A DNA stretch of 64,000 nucleotides from Dasypus novemcinctus (taxonomy: Eukaryota > Chordata > Mammalia > Cingulata > Dasypodidae): contig NC_080682.1 in the NCBI RefSeq assembly GCF_030445035.2, positions 32,904,770-32,968,769 on the forward strand, read 5' to 3'. Under the pieces are notes generated by a model, which was not told the origin of the DNA, made no database searches, and worked only from the letters and a program-made list of their open reading frames with translations. This document shows positions 23,881-34,903 of this stretch, piece by piece. The stretch's first letter is position 1, and the number at the start of each line of letters is the position of its first letter. The position numbers and the translations under genes are program-made.

Positions 23881-25762
23881 TCTCAACTCTTATTTATTGT
23901 CATTATAATCCCTCCTAAAATCCCTCCTAAAGTCCTGGAGGACTTGGAAAGGAACTTGGTAACTCCCTTTCCCGATATACTTGATGAAAACAGGACTAAG
24001 ACTTGGGCTTCTCACTCCTCATTCCTTTTCTATCCTTCCTTTATCCCTGGATTTCTTATTTTAGGCAATTTATTTTACTAGTTCACAGAATTATTGCATT
24101 TGAAAAGTCCTGGATTCATTAAAAATATAACAATCTAAAATATATTTTATTACTCAATATTATTTGAAAGAAGATATTTTGCATAACAATCTTTTCATGA
24201 CTTGCAACTACTCATTTCTTAAATGTCTTCTTTTGAGTAAGATTCTGTCCTGTTTCTGGAACCAATTTGTTTCCTTTATTGCAAACTTTCCTCTCCAGAG
24301 TATAGAAAATGTTGGTTATGTTTACCAGCGTATATCCAGCTTCTGGTATGTACTAAATTATCAAAAATATATTTTTGAAATGAAGAAAAAATAAAAACAA
24401 AGTAAAAGAGAATGAATGAAAAGATGAATGATAGGCAAATTCTACTTGTTAGTATAACTGTAGCTGTCTCTAGGATTCCTCATTACTCCATTTCTTCCTG
24501 TGTTGCTGCTTTTAATCTGTTAAGGACTAGATGAAATTAGCAAACCTACTAACTGTGCAAACTCTAAGAACAAAGAGGCATTGGATGTGGCCTAAGGTAT
24601 CTCAATGAAAAAGACTTGTAACTTTAACTTGTCTAGATGTTATTTATTAGTAACAGCTTCCTGAAATATATATTACTACATAAATCAATTCCTATAAATA
24701 TAAAAACATTGTATGTTTCACAGCTATTAATAATAGTAACTATTATATGGATTGCTTCCTAGTGGTGCAAACATCATCTTAAATGCTTCGTAGACCATTA
24801 TTTCATTTAATTCTCAAAAAAATCTCCACAGAACTGGTGCATCTTATACATAATGAAAGTACCCAAGACCCTTCAGCATGGAAGTGGTAAAGCTAAAATT
24901 TGCAATTCATGTGCTCCATGACAGTTTTGTTGTTGTTGTTCTTGTTGTTCTTGTACACAGTGGCTGTCCTTTAGAATGAAGTGTAAAAAGATTGCATCAG
25001 GATGACACAAAAAAGTCCAGGCTGCCTTTCCTCATAGGCTAGAGCAGAAGCACATAAAACAACATCCTCCAGTGCTCTCTTGCGTTTTCAATCAAGTTGT
25101 TCATTGTTAGTTGTGGAACAACACAAGAATCAGATATTTTGGAAGCAGATGAAATGTGAGTTAGCTTCCAAGTATAAATAGACTTTGAGAAGAATATGAA
25201 CAGGTCAAATAGAATTCCATCTGAGAAAAGTCAAGAGTATCTGATTTACTCCACAGACTGAGTTTGATATTTTTATATCATCTGGAGAATATTTTCCCCT
25301 GTAGCAGAAGATAATATTTCCAGTGGTAGAAAACTGATATATTCATAATAGAAACTTAGATCAAGATTTATGCTCCTTTCTTGTTTTGTGTTTCCATTCC
25401 TGAGACATATAGGGCATTTGATTTTGTCTTTAGGTGAAAGGATTGTACTTTAAGGGGAATGTGGGTGAAAATTTGATTTTTGTCTCATACACTGATGCAA
25501 TTCTTAAGAACATTTAAGCCCATCACTCCACATGCTTCTGGGCGCTTGTTAAAATTTATAAATCAATATATCTTAGATACTGAAGTACCAGACTTGATCT
25601 GGAAAAAATTTATGAGAAGAAATCTGTCATCAGTTGATATTGGCAATAGTCTGGGAACATTTACAAGAATTCATAATAAGAGCAGAAGGCAAAGAGAAAA
25701 AAGAAAAATATATTAATTAGGTTTAAGAAGCCAAATGTATTGAAATATTTACACTCCTCAAA
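23881..25762. other. Intergenic, mostly unrecognised
   Basis: Contains the MIR at 24730-24905, a (GTT)n-like run near 24930-24950 and otherwise no recognised elements. A 78-codon frame at 25480-25716 has no known motif. Confidence 0.45.
24730..24905 (-). repeat. MIR SINE
   Basis: Weak reverse-complement MIR: 'ccattatttcatttaattctc' near 24795, then 'catggaagtggtaaagct' near 24877. Diverged. Confidence 0.55.
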
Positions 25763-25769
25763 GATTAGG

Positions 25770-26181
25770 TGTTGTCAACTGAGAAATAGCAAACTAGACT
25801 GCAAGGCAACAAAGGCATTAATTAGAATTGCAATTCAGGGAGCACAGATTCCAGTAGTAACTCAAATGGGTTCTGTCTTGGTGCTTCAGTGCAAGGATTT
25901 TTAAAGAAAAAGAAAAAGATGACATAAACTGTGATTGGTGGATATCAGGGGTATTCCAAATGTTCTTCAGGTTATATAGCTTACTGAGTTCCCTATATTG
26001 TTTGTTTTTCATGGCAAAATGTTTTTATGATTTTCAGGAATATTGTTGCTTGAGGCTTTACATACTTTGGCAGTTTGTGATATCTGGCTGAGATTTGCAA
26101 AAGTAACCTCTGGAATGACCTCTGGACTCCATTTAAAATCTCTTTACAATACTAAATATATGTTTTTTATTTCTTTTTACA
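25770..26181 (-). repeat. 3' LTR of the provirus
   Basis: Matches 29521-29935 over its length (shared 'tatagcttactgagttcc', 'gtttgtgatatc', 'gctgagattt'). Read on the minus strand it starts at 26181 with TGTAAAAAGAAAT. The other end is uncertain by a few bases. Confidence 0.88.
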
Positions 26182-26192
26182 TTTCCCTTTTT
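26182..26192 (-). promoter_or_regulatory. Retroviral polypurine tract
   Basis: On the minus strand AAAAAGGGAAA directly precedes the 3' LTR start, the expected place for the plus-strand primer. Confidence 0.65.
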
Positions 26193-26936
26193 GATCAAGT
26201 CTTTCTCTGATAGCATCACTGATCAATAGTTGGTATTAATCCCTTGGCAACAGGGAGGATCATCCCTGGGGGTCATATCCCAAGTAGAGGAAAAGGTAGT
26301 GAGTTTATTTGCAGTTTGGTTTAGAGAGTGGCACATTTGTGCAACAAGGTATTCAAGGGATGATTCTTAGGAATTAATTTTAATTAGGCTTAGTTTCATC
26401 ATTACAGAAGTAAGTTTCATAGTGCAAGCTTCAATATCAAGGCAAATTTTGGTGCATTAAAATGACTTAGGAGGTAGTTATGACTCTTAATCTGTTAGTA
26501 CCCTTTCTGATGAGGTTGGAGTGTATCTTTATGGAGATATCTTTACCAATATACATAACCACCAGACTAAAAAGTGGTTTTGAACATCATTGTTTTGCTG
26601 GAGCATGCTGTGAAAGGATTGTTTTACCAAGATTTCATCTTTTTAAAAAGTTTTAATAGTTCATGACAATAGGCTAGTATATTTCTTTTTAGGAGGTGGG
26701 GATCAGATATTCCAGAGTTTATTTTCATAGGTCTTTCTGTTATAATTTCAAATGGAGATAACTTACATTTGTTGAGTGTGCCTTAGAATTAATGACTATA
26801 GGTAAGGCTTTTGGCCATGGTAGATTGAGGGATTCCATTAATTCAGCTAACTGAGTATTAATTATACTATCTTGAGAATAGGGGCAATAGGCACAATGAA
26901 ATTGTTGCAGAAGAGGTCATATTTTTAATATTGTTT

Positions 26937-27137
26937 TCATAATTTGCCTTGTAAAGTGGATTCCTCAGTCACTGTGAAGGTCCAAGAGAATTCTTCAATT
27001 TGGGATTTTTTCAAATACCTTTGTGTTGGTAGCAATAGCAGCTTGTCTACAGGGAAAGGCTTCCGCCCAAAGGGAGTACATATAAACCATGAAAACATAT
27101 TTATAACATTGTGATGGAGTAATTGAATAAAATCCAA
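26937..27137 (-). pseudogene. Retroviral integrase remnant
   Basis: Short antisense frame whose alternate frames contain an integrase-like 'SDxGxHF' style motif (about 26950-27000), part of the catalytic core. Interrupted by stops and frameshifts. Confidence 0.6.
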
Positions 27138-27539
27138 TTGTTAAATTTCAAAAGATCCAGTTGGTAAGTGAAAATTTCCTTGAGAGCTAGGGAAAGGTTT
27201 TCCTGGATTAGGTTTGGGACAAATTAAACAGTTGTGACATGTTTTCATAGTTCTTTTAGGGCATGGTTTCCAGAAATACTGTTTTCCTTAGCTTACCATT
27301 TTATCAGTATTCCAGGGAGATGTATTATGAATAATTTACAAAGCTGTTTCCTGGTGGCCATTAGGGAAAATGACTGGTTTGTTATTAGGGCCAAATCATG
27401 ATTTAATTGCAGGCCTACAGAAGCAGCCAGAAGTTTTCCTTTTTTTCAAGTTTCCTCATCAACAGTAGTTTGCTGAACCTCATGGAGTAATATTCTTATG
27501 TTTCCAATAGAATTGTTTGGTTTAAAAGTCATTATAGAA

Positions 27540-27620
27540 ACAGGAATAGGGTTAAATTTTATTGCTGCACTTTTTGCAGCTGTATCTGCCATATGGTTGC
27601 CAGTGCTTTCCTCTGTATTT
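27540..27620 (-). pseudogene. Retroviral RNase H remnant
   Basis: On the minus strand a short run at about 27550-27610 encodes a GN-x-x-AD-x-AAK type motif, which is the typical C-terminal end of RNase H. Surrounding sequence is eroded. Confidence 0.6.
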
Positions 27621-27732
27621 TCCTGTTAATTACTAGGAATTTTTGTTTTAATTATAGCCAAAACCTTTGGTAGAGTGTAGCATCTAGTAGTTCCATGACA
27701 TAAGAACTGGTTTATTTTCTCCACTGAAGTTT

Positions 27733-27762
27733 AAAACAAAACAAAACAAAACAAAACAAAAC
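27733..27762. repeat. (AAAAC)n microsatellite
   Basis: Six AAAAC units in the pol region of the provirus; simple expansion after insertion. Confidence 0.9.
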
Positions 27763-28161
27763 ATCTCTGGGTTTCTATAACATCCTCAAATCATGAACAT
27801 ACCCAAAGGCATACTGACTATCAGTATATATATTTGCTCTTTTTCCTTCTGCAAGTACACATTTCTTATGAAGGCAAAAAGTTCGGCTTATTGGGATGAT
27901 GTGGCATTATAAAAGGAATTTACTTCTGTTATTTCATGGCTAGAAGTAATGGAATATCTAAAAGGATAGATTCAGATTTTAAAGTAGTAATCATCTGTTT
28001 ATCAGATAACATGTGCATAATCAATTGGCATTTCTTGTAAATCAATTAAAGTTAGGCAGTGATGAAGAGTTTTGTCAGAAATAGTAGGAAGTAAGTTGTT
28101 TGGCACAACAAAAAAGAAGCCATTCAGAGAAGAAAGTAAGAGAATTTCCTAAGAAGTTCTG

Positions 28162-28389
28162 TTAGTAGAGGGCTTCAACAGAATGAAGAGTATAAATAGT
28201 GAAGAGAGATTCCTTAATTAATTCCTCAATTGATTCTAAAAGCTTTGCCTTTATAGCCATGACCCTCATGCAAAGGGGTAGTCCCTTGGCTGTGGTATCC
28301 AATTGCTGGCTACAATATCCTAGAAGTCTATGTTGGTCTCTATGCTTGTGTAAGGAAACCTTTTCATTTCCCTTCTCATCTATGGACAA
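28162..28389 (-). pseudogene. Retroviral reverse transcriptase tail
   Basis: 75-codon antisense frame with the SQQLD motif and a following 'PHSVEAL'-like end, characteristic of the region between reverse transcriptase and RNase H in gammaretrovirus-like pol. Upstream catalytic parts are not intact. Confidence 0.75.
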
Positions 28390-29500
28390 GGAGATAAAAG
28401 AGTCATTTCTAATTAGGATGTCCCAGAGTGAGTGTGTCAGAAAACTGCTTTATTTCTTTGAAGGAAGTATGACTAGTTTCACCCCGAATAAAAAGCTCAA
28501 TTTGCTTAATTTTAAACAAGGTATAGAAAGGTTGAGCCATCAAAGAAAAGTTAGGAATTCAATTCCTACAATATCTTGCAATGTCTGAAAATCCTCTTAA
28601 ATGAAATTTGGTCTTGTAAGGAGGGAAGGTTAGAATGCTTTTGGTTTCGTCTAGTCTAGGAGTCTAGTGGGCAGAGCTAGATGGCAGAGGAAGTATGCAG
28701 TCTGTATCTGTAGACTGTGTGGACTATACCTGGTCTAGAATAGTATATAAAAGAGGATGGTGTTTAAATTTATTTCTTTGACTGAAATATAACAAATATA
28801 TATGGGACTTAATTCCCTATTCTGGTCTGTTTTACAGTGTGCTTTTCATGGGATATGTGTTTTCTCTGGCAGGGAGGCTATGGTCTAGTTGCTTGGCCTG
28901 TGGCCAGGTAGTCTTTAGTTGCAGGAAAATTTTCTTGAGGGTGGTGAGTGATTGTGTGTTGATCTGGCCCATCTGTGACCAACTTATCCTTTAATCTTTG
29001 TCTTGGGAAGCCGAGGCTTCTCATCAAAAGGTGGCAAGTGTGCCCATATGATGCAAATCAAAATAATCCTTTGATTGTTCACAGTCAGAACACAAGTCAA
29101 ATTGAGTTTTAGGAAGGTGGGCCTCCACTGAAAACTGTTCAGTACCAAAGAGGGAATTATTTACATTTGAGAACTCACCAATCAAAGAAATTTTCCTTAT
29201 ATACCAAAGAGGGCACACAAAAAGACTGCTGCCATCAGCTCAAATCAGAAGAACAAGGTTCAAATATACAAAAGGACCACTTATACCAGCCCAAACCAAA
29301 AGAACCCAAGTCCAAATGCTCTTTACCAGAAGACACTCAAAGAAAGGCTGGGACTTCAACCAAAAAGCAGGGTGTTTGGAATCGAGAGAACTCACCAACA
29401 GGAATATAATCCTTCAGGAGACTGCAGAGTTTAAGGGGCTCTTGCATATTCCTGTGTTTTAATCCAGTGGCAGCTCCTGACTTAGGTTGTTGATTGCCTC

Positions 29501-29520
29501 AGATCCTATTTCTAACACCA
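29501..29520 (-). promoter_or_regulatory. Primer binding site, tRNA-Leu-like
   Basis: Read on the minus strand, TGGTGTTAGAAATAGGAT immediately follows the 5' LTR. It matches the complement of the 3' end of tRNA-Leu at 14 of 18 positions as I recall that tRNA; all four differences are G-to-A or C-to-T. Confidence 0.6.
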
Positions 29521-29935
29521 TGTAATAACAAACTAAGTAACAAGACAACAAAGGTGATTATTTGGGAACTTAGAATTCAAATTCAGGAGCATGGATTCAG
29601 GTAGCAATGCAAATTGTGCCCATCTTGGCACTTCCAGGCAAGGATTTATAGAGAAAAATATGAAAGATTATAAAAGTAGTTAGCTATTGGTGGGTATTTG
29701 GGGTGCTTCAAATGTCCTTCATGTTATATAGTTTACTGAGTTCCTTATTTTGTGGTTGTTTATTATGTCCCTGTTTCCTTAGCGTTTTGAGGAACATTGT
29801 TGTTTAAGGCTTTTCATACTTTGGAAGTTTGTGATATCAGGCTGAGATTTGAAAAAGAGTAATCTACAGAGTCATATTCTGACTCCATTTAAATCTCTTA
29901 ACAAAAATAGCTGTTTTGTTTTATTTCTTTTGACA
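29521..29935 (-). repeat. 5' LTR of the provirus
   Basis: On the + strand it runs TGTAATAAC...TTTTGACA, so it has TG...CA ends in both readings. About 415 bp. 'ctctataaatcc' on the minus strand near 29655 could be its TATA box. Confidence 0.85.
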
Positions 29936-31040
29936 GATTAATGTGAAATTATGAATCAATGGAAGAATGTTAACAAAGGACTAGACTGGTTAACTGAAAC
30001 TGAACCTTAGATTCAAAGTGGCTATCCTTAATTAGACAGGGTGATTGTGGAAAGATCTCAGACAAGACTCAGGTATCTCACAAAAACAAGGGAGGAAAGA
30101 GCAAAATGTCAGCTGAGGGGCCTGCTTTGGGGTCAGCAGACCAAGACTGTGCTTCACAACTCAGCAATGAGCTTAGAGGAGATCAGATTCTTTCCCTGTG
30201 TTCGCTGTTGTAAGGGAAAATGGAGGGCAGAGTCGGGGGATTTTCTTTAATGAATTCAACCAGCAGAGTTGGCTTAAAATCTCAGCTCTGGCCAAAAAAT
30301 AACAAAGGAAACAGAAATATAAACCTCCATGAGAATGTGTACCAGTAAGCACCATCTGTTGACTGGTCTGGAAATTGCATGGACAAAAGCCATAATTGGG
30401 TCTCTCTGTTCTTTAACTGCTGGGAGAAAATCTGCACCACATTAATAAACCCTTGGCATGATTTTAATAACTTAATCTGGACAATTATAAAGTCTTAGGA
30501 TATGTTGAACCAAATATCAAAGAAGAGCTGTGAAAAAATAATTACATTAGGCAAGAGAAAGAAATTGGCCATCAGAGTAAATTCACCAACATATTCGGAT
30601 GACTAGACATCAGCAAAAAATTGCAAGCTATACTAGGAAACAGGAAAAGATGGCCCAGTCAAAGTAACAAACCAAATACCCTGAAGAGAAATAGAATTCA
30701 AGACAATTAATCAAGGATAATCACACAACTCTCCTAATTTTAAATCAATTTAAATTTTCTAAGAAAATATGAATAGAGAGATAAAAGATATAAAGAAGAC
30801 ACTGAGTGAGCATAAAGAACAATTTGAAAGCCTGCAAAGAAAAGCAACAGACCGTATGGGAATGAATGACATAATGGATAAGATGTAAGAGAAAGAAGGA
30901 CACTATATATTAATAAAAGGGGTAGTCTATCATGAAGAAAGAACAATCATAAACATGTATGCACCTAACAAGGTCTCCTCAAAATGCATGGAGGAAAACA
31001 TTGGGAAACCTAAGTTTAGAAAAAGCCTCTAAATTACAAC

Positions 31041-31516
31041 TGTGTCCCCGTCTCCTTCCCGCCCAGTATTGGCAGCCGGCGCTGCCCCTCCTTCTCTCCT
31101 TCTCCGTCTTCCGCCTAGCCGTTATCTAGACAGCCCACACTTTCCCCTTCCCCTCCCTTGCTCCTAACCCCTTAGCCAGCTTACTGTCCAGTAACCGCCT
31201 ACTGTCCAGTAACCGCCTACTGTCCAGTAACCGTCTACGCAAGCAACAGCACCCGCCGGCACCAATCAAGTCCCTTTACGTATCCCTAGACCCTATAAAA
31301 CCATGTCCCCTTCTACAATAAAGCAGACTTGTGCCCAGACCTCGTCTCCGTGGTGTTTTTGTTTGCACCGCACATCCCCCGTGCCTGAGTGGAGAGAGCA
31401 AGGGCCCAACGGCTTCGTGCCGACCCCCCTCCTCTCCTTTGACCGTGGGGCAGCCCCCGTCCGGAGAGCTCGCCCGGCCATCCGCATCGACCCTCCTGGA
31501 GGCCCGCAGCTGCCCA
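31041..31516 (+). mobile_element. Solo LTR, GC-rich, betaretrovirus-like, young
   Basis: Starts TGTGTCCCCGTC and ends GCTGCCCA (TG...CA). It is flanked by TACAAC (31035-31040) and CACAAC (31517-31522), a 6-bp near-duplication typical of ERV2-type integrations. CCAAT is at 31262-31266, TATAAAA at 31294-31300 and AATAAA at 31317-31322, so a U3-R-U5 order is visible. Rich in CpG and far more GC than its surroundings, which suggests a recent insertion. The several 77-100 codon frames within are spurious: both strands are open because of the GC bias. Confidence 0.85.
31183..31236 (+). repeat. Three tandem 18-bp units in the LTR U3
   Basis: ACTGTCCAGTAACCGCCT is repeated three times (31183, 31201, 31219), the third with one C-to-T change. 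Located about 60 bp upstream of the TATA box, a place where retroviral LTRs often carry enhancer repeats. Confidence 0.9.
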
Positions 31517-31986
31517 CACAACTGCAAGCAGGAGAATTGCATCCATTATCCATGTGTGATCTAAGCCCCTTCTTGGTATAGAGGTGGAGTGGACTGCACC
31601 CATCCCAGGGCCCACAAGATGGAGGAATAAAATATGGATTAGAGTGGACTTACTGATATTCTACCATAGAACTATTGTGACTAGTAATGGAATAAATTGT
31701 AGCATTGATGTGGAGAAAGTGGCCACAGTAAATGCTGAGGGCAGGGAGAGGGAAGAAGAGATGTGACGTGGGGGCATTTTTGGGACTTGGAGTTGTCCTA
31801 AATGATATTGCAGGGTCAGATGCTGGACATTATATATCCTGCCAAAAACCACTGAATGTACTGGTGGAGAGTGTAAACTATTTTCTGTGCAGTGCAGCAG
31901 TTCTCAAAAATGTATTTACCAAATGCAATGAATGTGCCACAATGATCAAAGAGGTTGTTGGTATGGGAGGAGTAGAGTGTCAGGGG

Positions 31987-32140
31987 TGTGGGGTATATGG
32001 GAACGTCTTATGTTTTTTAATGTAACATTTTTTGTGATCTATGTATCTTCAAAAACTACAATTAAAATGATGGGGTGGGGGATGGGCAGTGGGGTATATG
32101 GGAACATCTTAAGTATTTTAATGTAACTTTTTGTATGATC
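31987..32140 (+). repeat. Duplicated L1 3' terminus
   Basis: The terminal L1 phrase (ggggtatatgggaac.tctta followed by tttaatgtaac and gatctat) occurs at 31989-32045 and again at 32092-32150, separated by an A-rich stretch. The same arrangement is in the L1 copy at 51910-52490. Confidence 0.75.
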
Positions 32141-32686
32141 TATTAATTTTTAAAAAGATAAAGAAATAAAATTAATTGAAAAATAAAGTTATAGTTTAAT
32201 ACATTAGTATCACCATTAGACAGAACATCTCAAAAGAGGATCAGTAAAGAAACAGAGATCTTGACCAATACATTAAAGGATCTAGACCTAAAAGATTTAT
32301 ATTGAACATTACACCCAAATACAGCAGGATATACATTCTTCTTGAATGCACATGGCTCATTCTCTAGGATAGACCAATGTACTTGGTCACAGAAAAACTC
32401 TCAATGAATACAGAAAGATTGAAATTTTACAAAGTAATTTCTCTATAACAATAAAATGAAGGTGGAAATTGATAAGGGGCAAAGAACCAGATTAGGCACA
32501 AAGATATGGAAGTTAAACAAAATATAGACAACAATGGTCAAGGAGGGAATAGAAAAAGTAATCAGTAACTACCTTGAAACGAATGAAAATTACAACTCAA
32601 CATACTAAAAACTATGAGATGCAGTAAAAGCAGTGGTGAGAAGGAAATTTATAGCCATAAATGCTTGCATTAAAAAGAAGAGACTA

Positions 32687-32970
32687 GGGAAGCAGCTGTG
32701 GCTCAATCAATTGCATTCCTGTCTACCATATGGGAGGCCCCAGGTTCATGTCCTGGAGCCTCCTTGTGAAGGCAGATTTGCCTGCATGCTGCAGAGAGCC
32801 ACCCAGCCTGCAGACACCGTGGAGAGCCAACTCAGCAAGGTGATGCAACAGAAAAAGGGAAACAAGCAAAAACACAGAAGAGCATGCAGCAAATGGACAC
32901 AAAGAACAGAGAACATGCAAGCCACAAGGGGGGAGGGAAAATACAATAAATAAAATTTTAAAGGGGGGAT
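32687..32970 (+). mobile_element. DAS SINE, sense
   Basis: Begins GGGAAGCAGCTGTGGCTCAA with an A-box like TGTGGCTCAATC and decayed B-box (ggttcatgtcctgg), then the DAS body and an A-rich end. Flanked by 32672-32686 and 32971-32985, which look like a decayed target-site duplication with two indels. Inserted in the L1 ORF2. Confidence 0.92.
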
Positions 32971-34662
32971 AAAATGAAAGACATAACTGCACACCTGGAA
33001 GAATTAGAAAAATAGCAACAAACCAATCACAAAGGAAGAAGAAAGAAAGAAATAACAAAGATCAGAGCAGAGCTAAATGAAATTGAAAATAAGAAAGAAG
33101 TAGAAAAATTTTACAAAATCAAAATTTGGTTCTTTTAGAAGATTAATAAAACTGACAAACCTCTAGCTAGACTAAAAAAGGAAAAAGGAGAGAAAATGCT
33201 AATAAATATATAAGAAATGAGGAAGAGAATATCACCACTGATAATAAAGAATATAAATAGGGTATAAAGAGTATCAATAGAGGATATTTGAAAAATTGTT
33301 CTCAGAAGATGGATAATTTAGATGAAATGGACAAATTCCTAGAAACACCCAAGCTGCCTATATTGACAAAAGAAGAAATTGATGAGCTCAACAGACCAAT
33401 CACAAGTAATGAGATTGAATTAGTCATCAAAAACATCCCAACTAAGAAGAGACCATGATCAGATGGCTTCACAAGTGAATTATACCAAACATTCCGGAAA
33501 AACTAACACCAATCCTGCTTAAACTCTTCCTAAAATTAGAGGGAATATTGCCTAACTCATTCTATGATGCCAACACCACTCTAATATCAAAGCCACACAA
33601 AGATGCCACACTAAAAAAATGCTATAGACCAGTTACTCTAATGAACAAAGATGCTAAAATCCTCAACAAAATACTTGCTAATTGTATTTAACAACACCTC
33701 AAATGAATTATACACCATGGCCAAGTGGGTTTCATCCCTGATAAGCAAGAATAGTTCAACAAAAGAAAATCAATCAATATTGTACATCACACAGAGAAAA
33801 AAATCACATGATCATCTCTATAAATGCCGAAAAAGCATACCAAAAAATATAGCACCATTTCCTGATAAGAACACTTCAAAAGATAGGAATGGAAGGAAAT
33901 TATCTCAACACAATGAAGGGTATATATGAAAGACCCACAGCTAACATCATATTCAATGGTGAAACGTTAAAAGCTTTCCCTCTTAGATCTGGAACAAGAC
34001 AAGGATGCCCACTGCCACCGTTTTTATTTAACACAGTGTTAGGAGTACTTACTTGACCACTTAGGCAAGGCAAAGAGATAAAAGGCATCCATATTGAAAA
34101 GGAAGAGGTGAAAATTTCACTAATTGCAAATGGCATGATCCTATACATGAAAAACCCTGAGATATCTCCAACAAAGCTTCTAGAGGTGATAAATGAGTTC
34201 AGGAAAGTTTCAGGATATAAGATCAATGCACAAAATTTGATTGCTTTTCTGTACACCAATAATGAGCAATCTGAGGAGTAAATCAAGAAAAAAAATCCAT
34301 TTACAATATCAACTAAAGTAATCGAATACCTAGAAATAAACTTAAGTAAAGATGTAAAGGACCTGTACTGAGAAAACTGCACAACATTTTTAAAAGAAAT
34401 CAAAAAGACATAAATAAATGGAAGAACGTTCCCTGCTCATGGATAGGAAGATTAAACATCATTAAGTTGTCTATCCTACCCAAGCTGATTAACAGATTTA
34501 ATGCAATCCCAATAAAAATTACTACAGCATTTTAACTGAATTGTAAATTCAGTTATGCTATGAAATTTATTTGGAAGGACAAGAGACCCGAATAGCTAAA
34601 GTCATTTTGAAAAAGAAAAATGAAATTGGAGAAATCAAGCCACCTGACATTAAAACACATTA

Positions 34663-34903
34663 TGTATCCTGCCATAATCCAATGAATGGACTGAGGGAGA
34701 GTGTAAAGTACAATGTAAACTATAATCCATGTGTGCAGCAGTGCTCCAAAATATATTCACTAAATGCAATGAATGTGCCACAATGATAAAAGAGGTTGTT
34801 AATGTGGGAGGAGTGGAATGGAGTGGGGTGTGAAGTATACAGGAACCTCATATTTTTTAATGTAACATTTTTTATGATCTATATATCTTTTTTAAAAAAT
34901 TAA
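34663..34903 (+). mobile_element. 5'-truncated L1 3' end, nested
   Basis: A 241-bp copy of the recurring L1 3' end, inserted into ORF2 of the larger L1. The exact 11-bp duplication AAAACACATTA lies at 34652-34662 and 34904-34914, and ORF2 text resumes directly after it. Confidence 0.93.

Larger units (their letters stand above)
25770..29935 (-). mobile_element. Endogenous retrovirus, two-LTR provirus, degenerate
   Basis: Two LTRs in the same orientation (25770-26181 and 29521-29935) flank about 3.3 kb. Read on the minus strand the internal region starts with a tRNA-Leu-like primer binding site (29501-29520), then a mostly unreadable stretch where gag should be, then pol remnants in the order RT tail/connection (28389-28162), RNase H (about 27600-27540) and integrase (about 27137-26937), and ends in a polypurine tract next to the 3' LTR. 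No env is visible between integrase and the tract; about 750 bases are available. Many stops and frameshifts leave no intact retroviral gene. GATTA flanks occur at 25763-25767 and 29936-29940. Class I versus III is unresolved: the pol remnants look gammaretrovirus-like while the tRNA-Leu-like site and missing env suggest ERVL. Confidence 0.87.
29940..32160 (+). mobile_element. L1, internally deleted, sense
   Basis: 29940-30500 reads like an L1 5' UTR (ending with the 'ccagcagagttggctt' and 'ccatctgttgactggtctg' phrases), 30500-30900 like ORF1/early ORF2, and 30900-31034 like the endonuclease part of ORF2 (a TIINMYAPN-like stretch). It then jumps into the 3' UTR at 31035, so most of ORF2 is missing. 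The GC-rich LTR at 31041-31516 is inserted in the 3' UTR. The 3' terminus is duplicated (see 31987-32140) and ends A-rich. Confidence 0.7.

Noticed and set aside
25480-25716. 78-codon plus-strand frame considered as a small gene
   Set aside because: No known motif, no splice or promoter signals, and the length is within chance expectation for 64 kb of AT-rich DNA.
28199-28588. 129-codon plus-strand frame
   Set aside because: Antisense shadow of the provirus pol region.
31183-31236. Three short direct repeats, considered as a CRISPR array
   Set aside because: The units are contiguous with no spacers, lie in a retroviral LTR, and the host is a mammal.
31276-31615. Several overlapping open frames of 77-100 codons on both strands
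   Set aside because: They lie in a GC-rich LTR with TATA and AATAAA signals. Open frames on both strands follow from the base bias, and no protein motif is seen.
33900-34403. 167-codon minus-strand frame, the second longest in the window
   Set aside because: It is antisense to L1 ORF2 reverse transcriptase and has no motif of its own.
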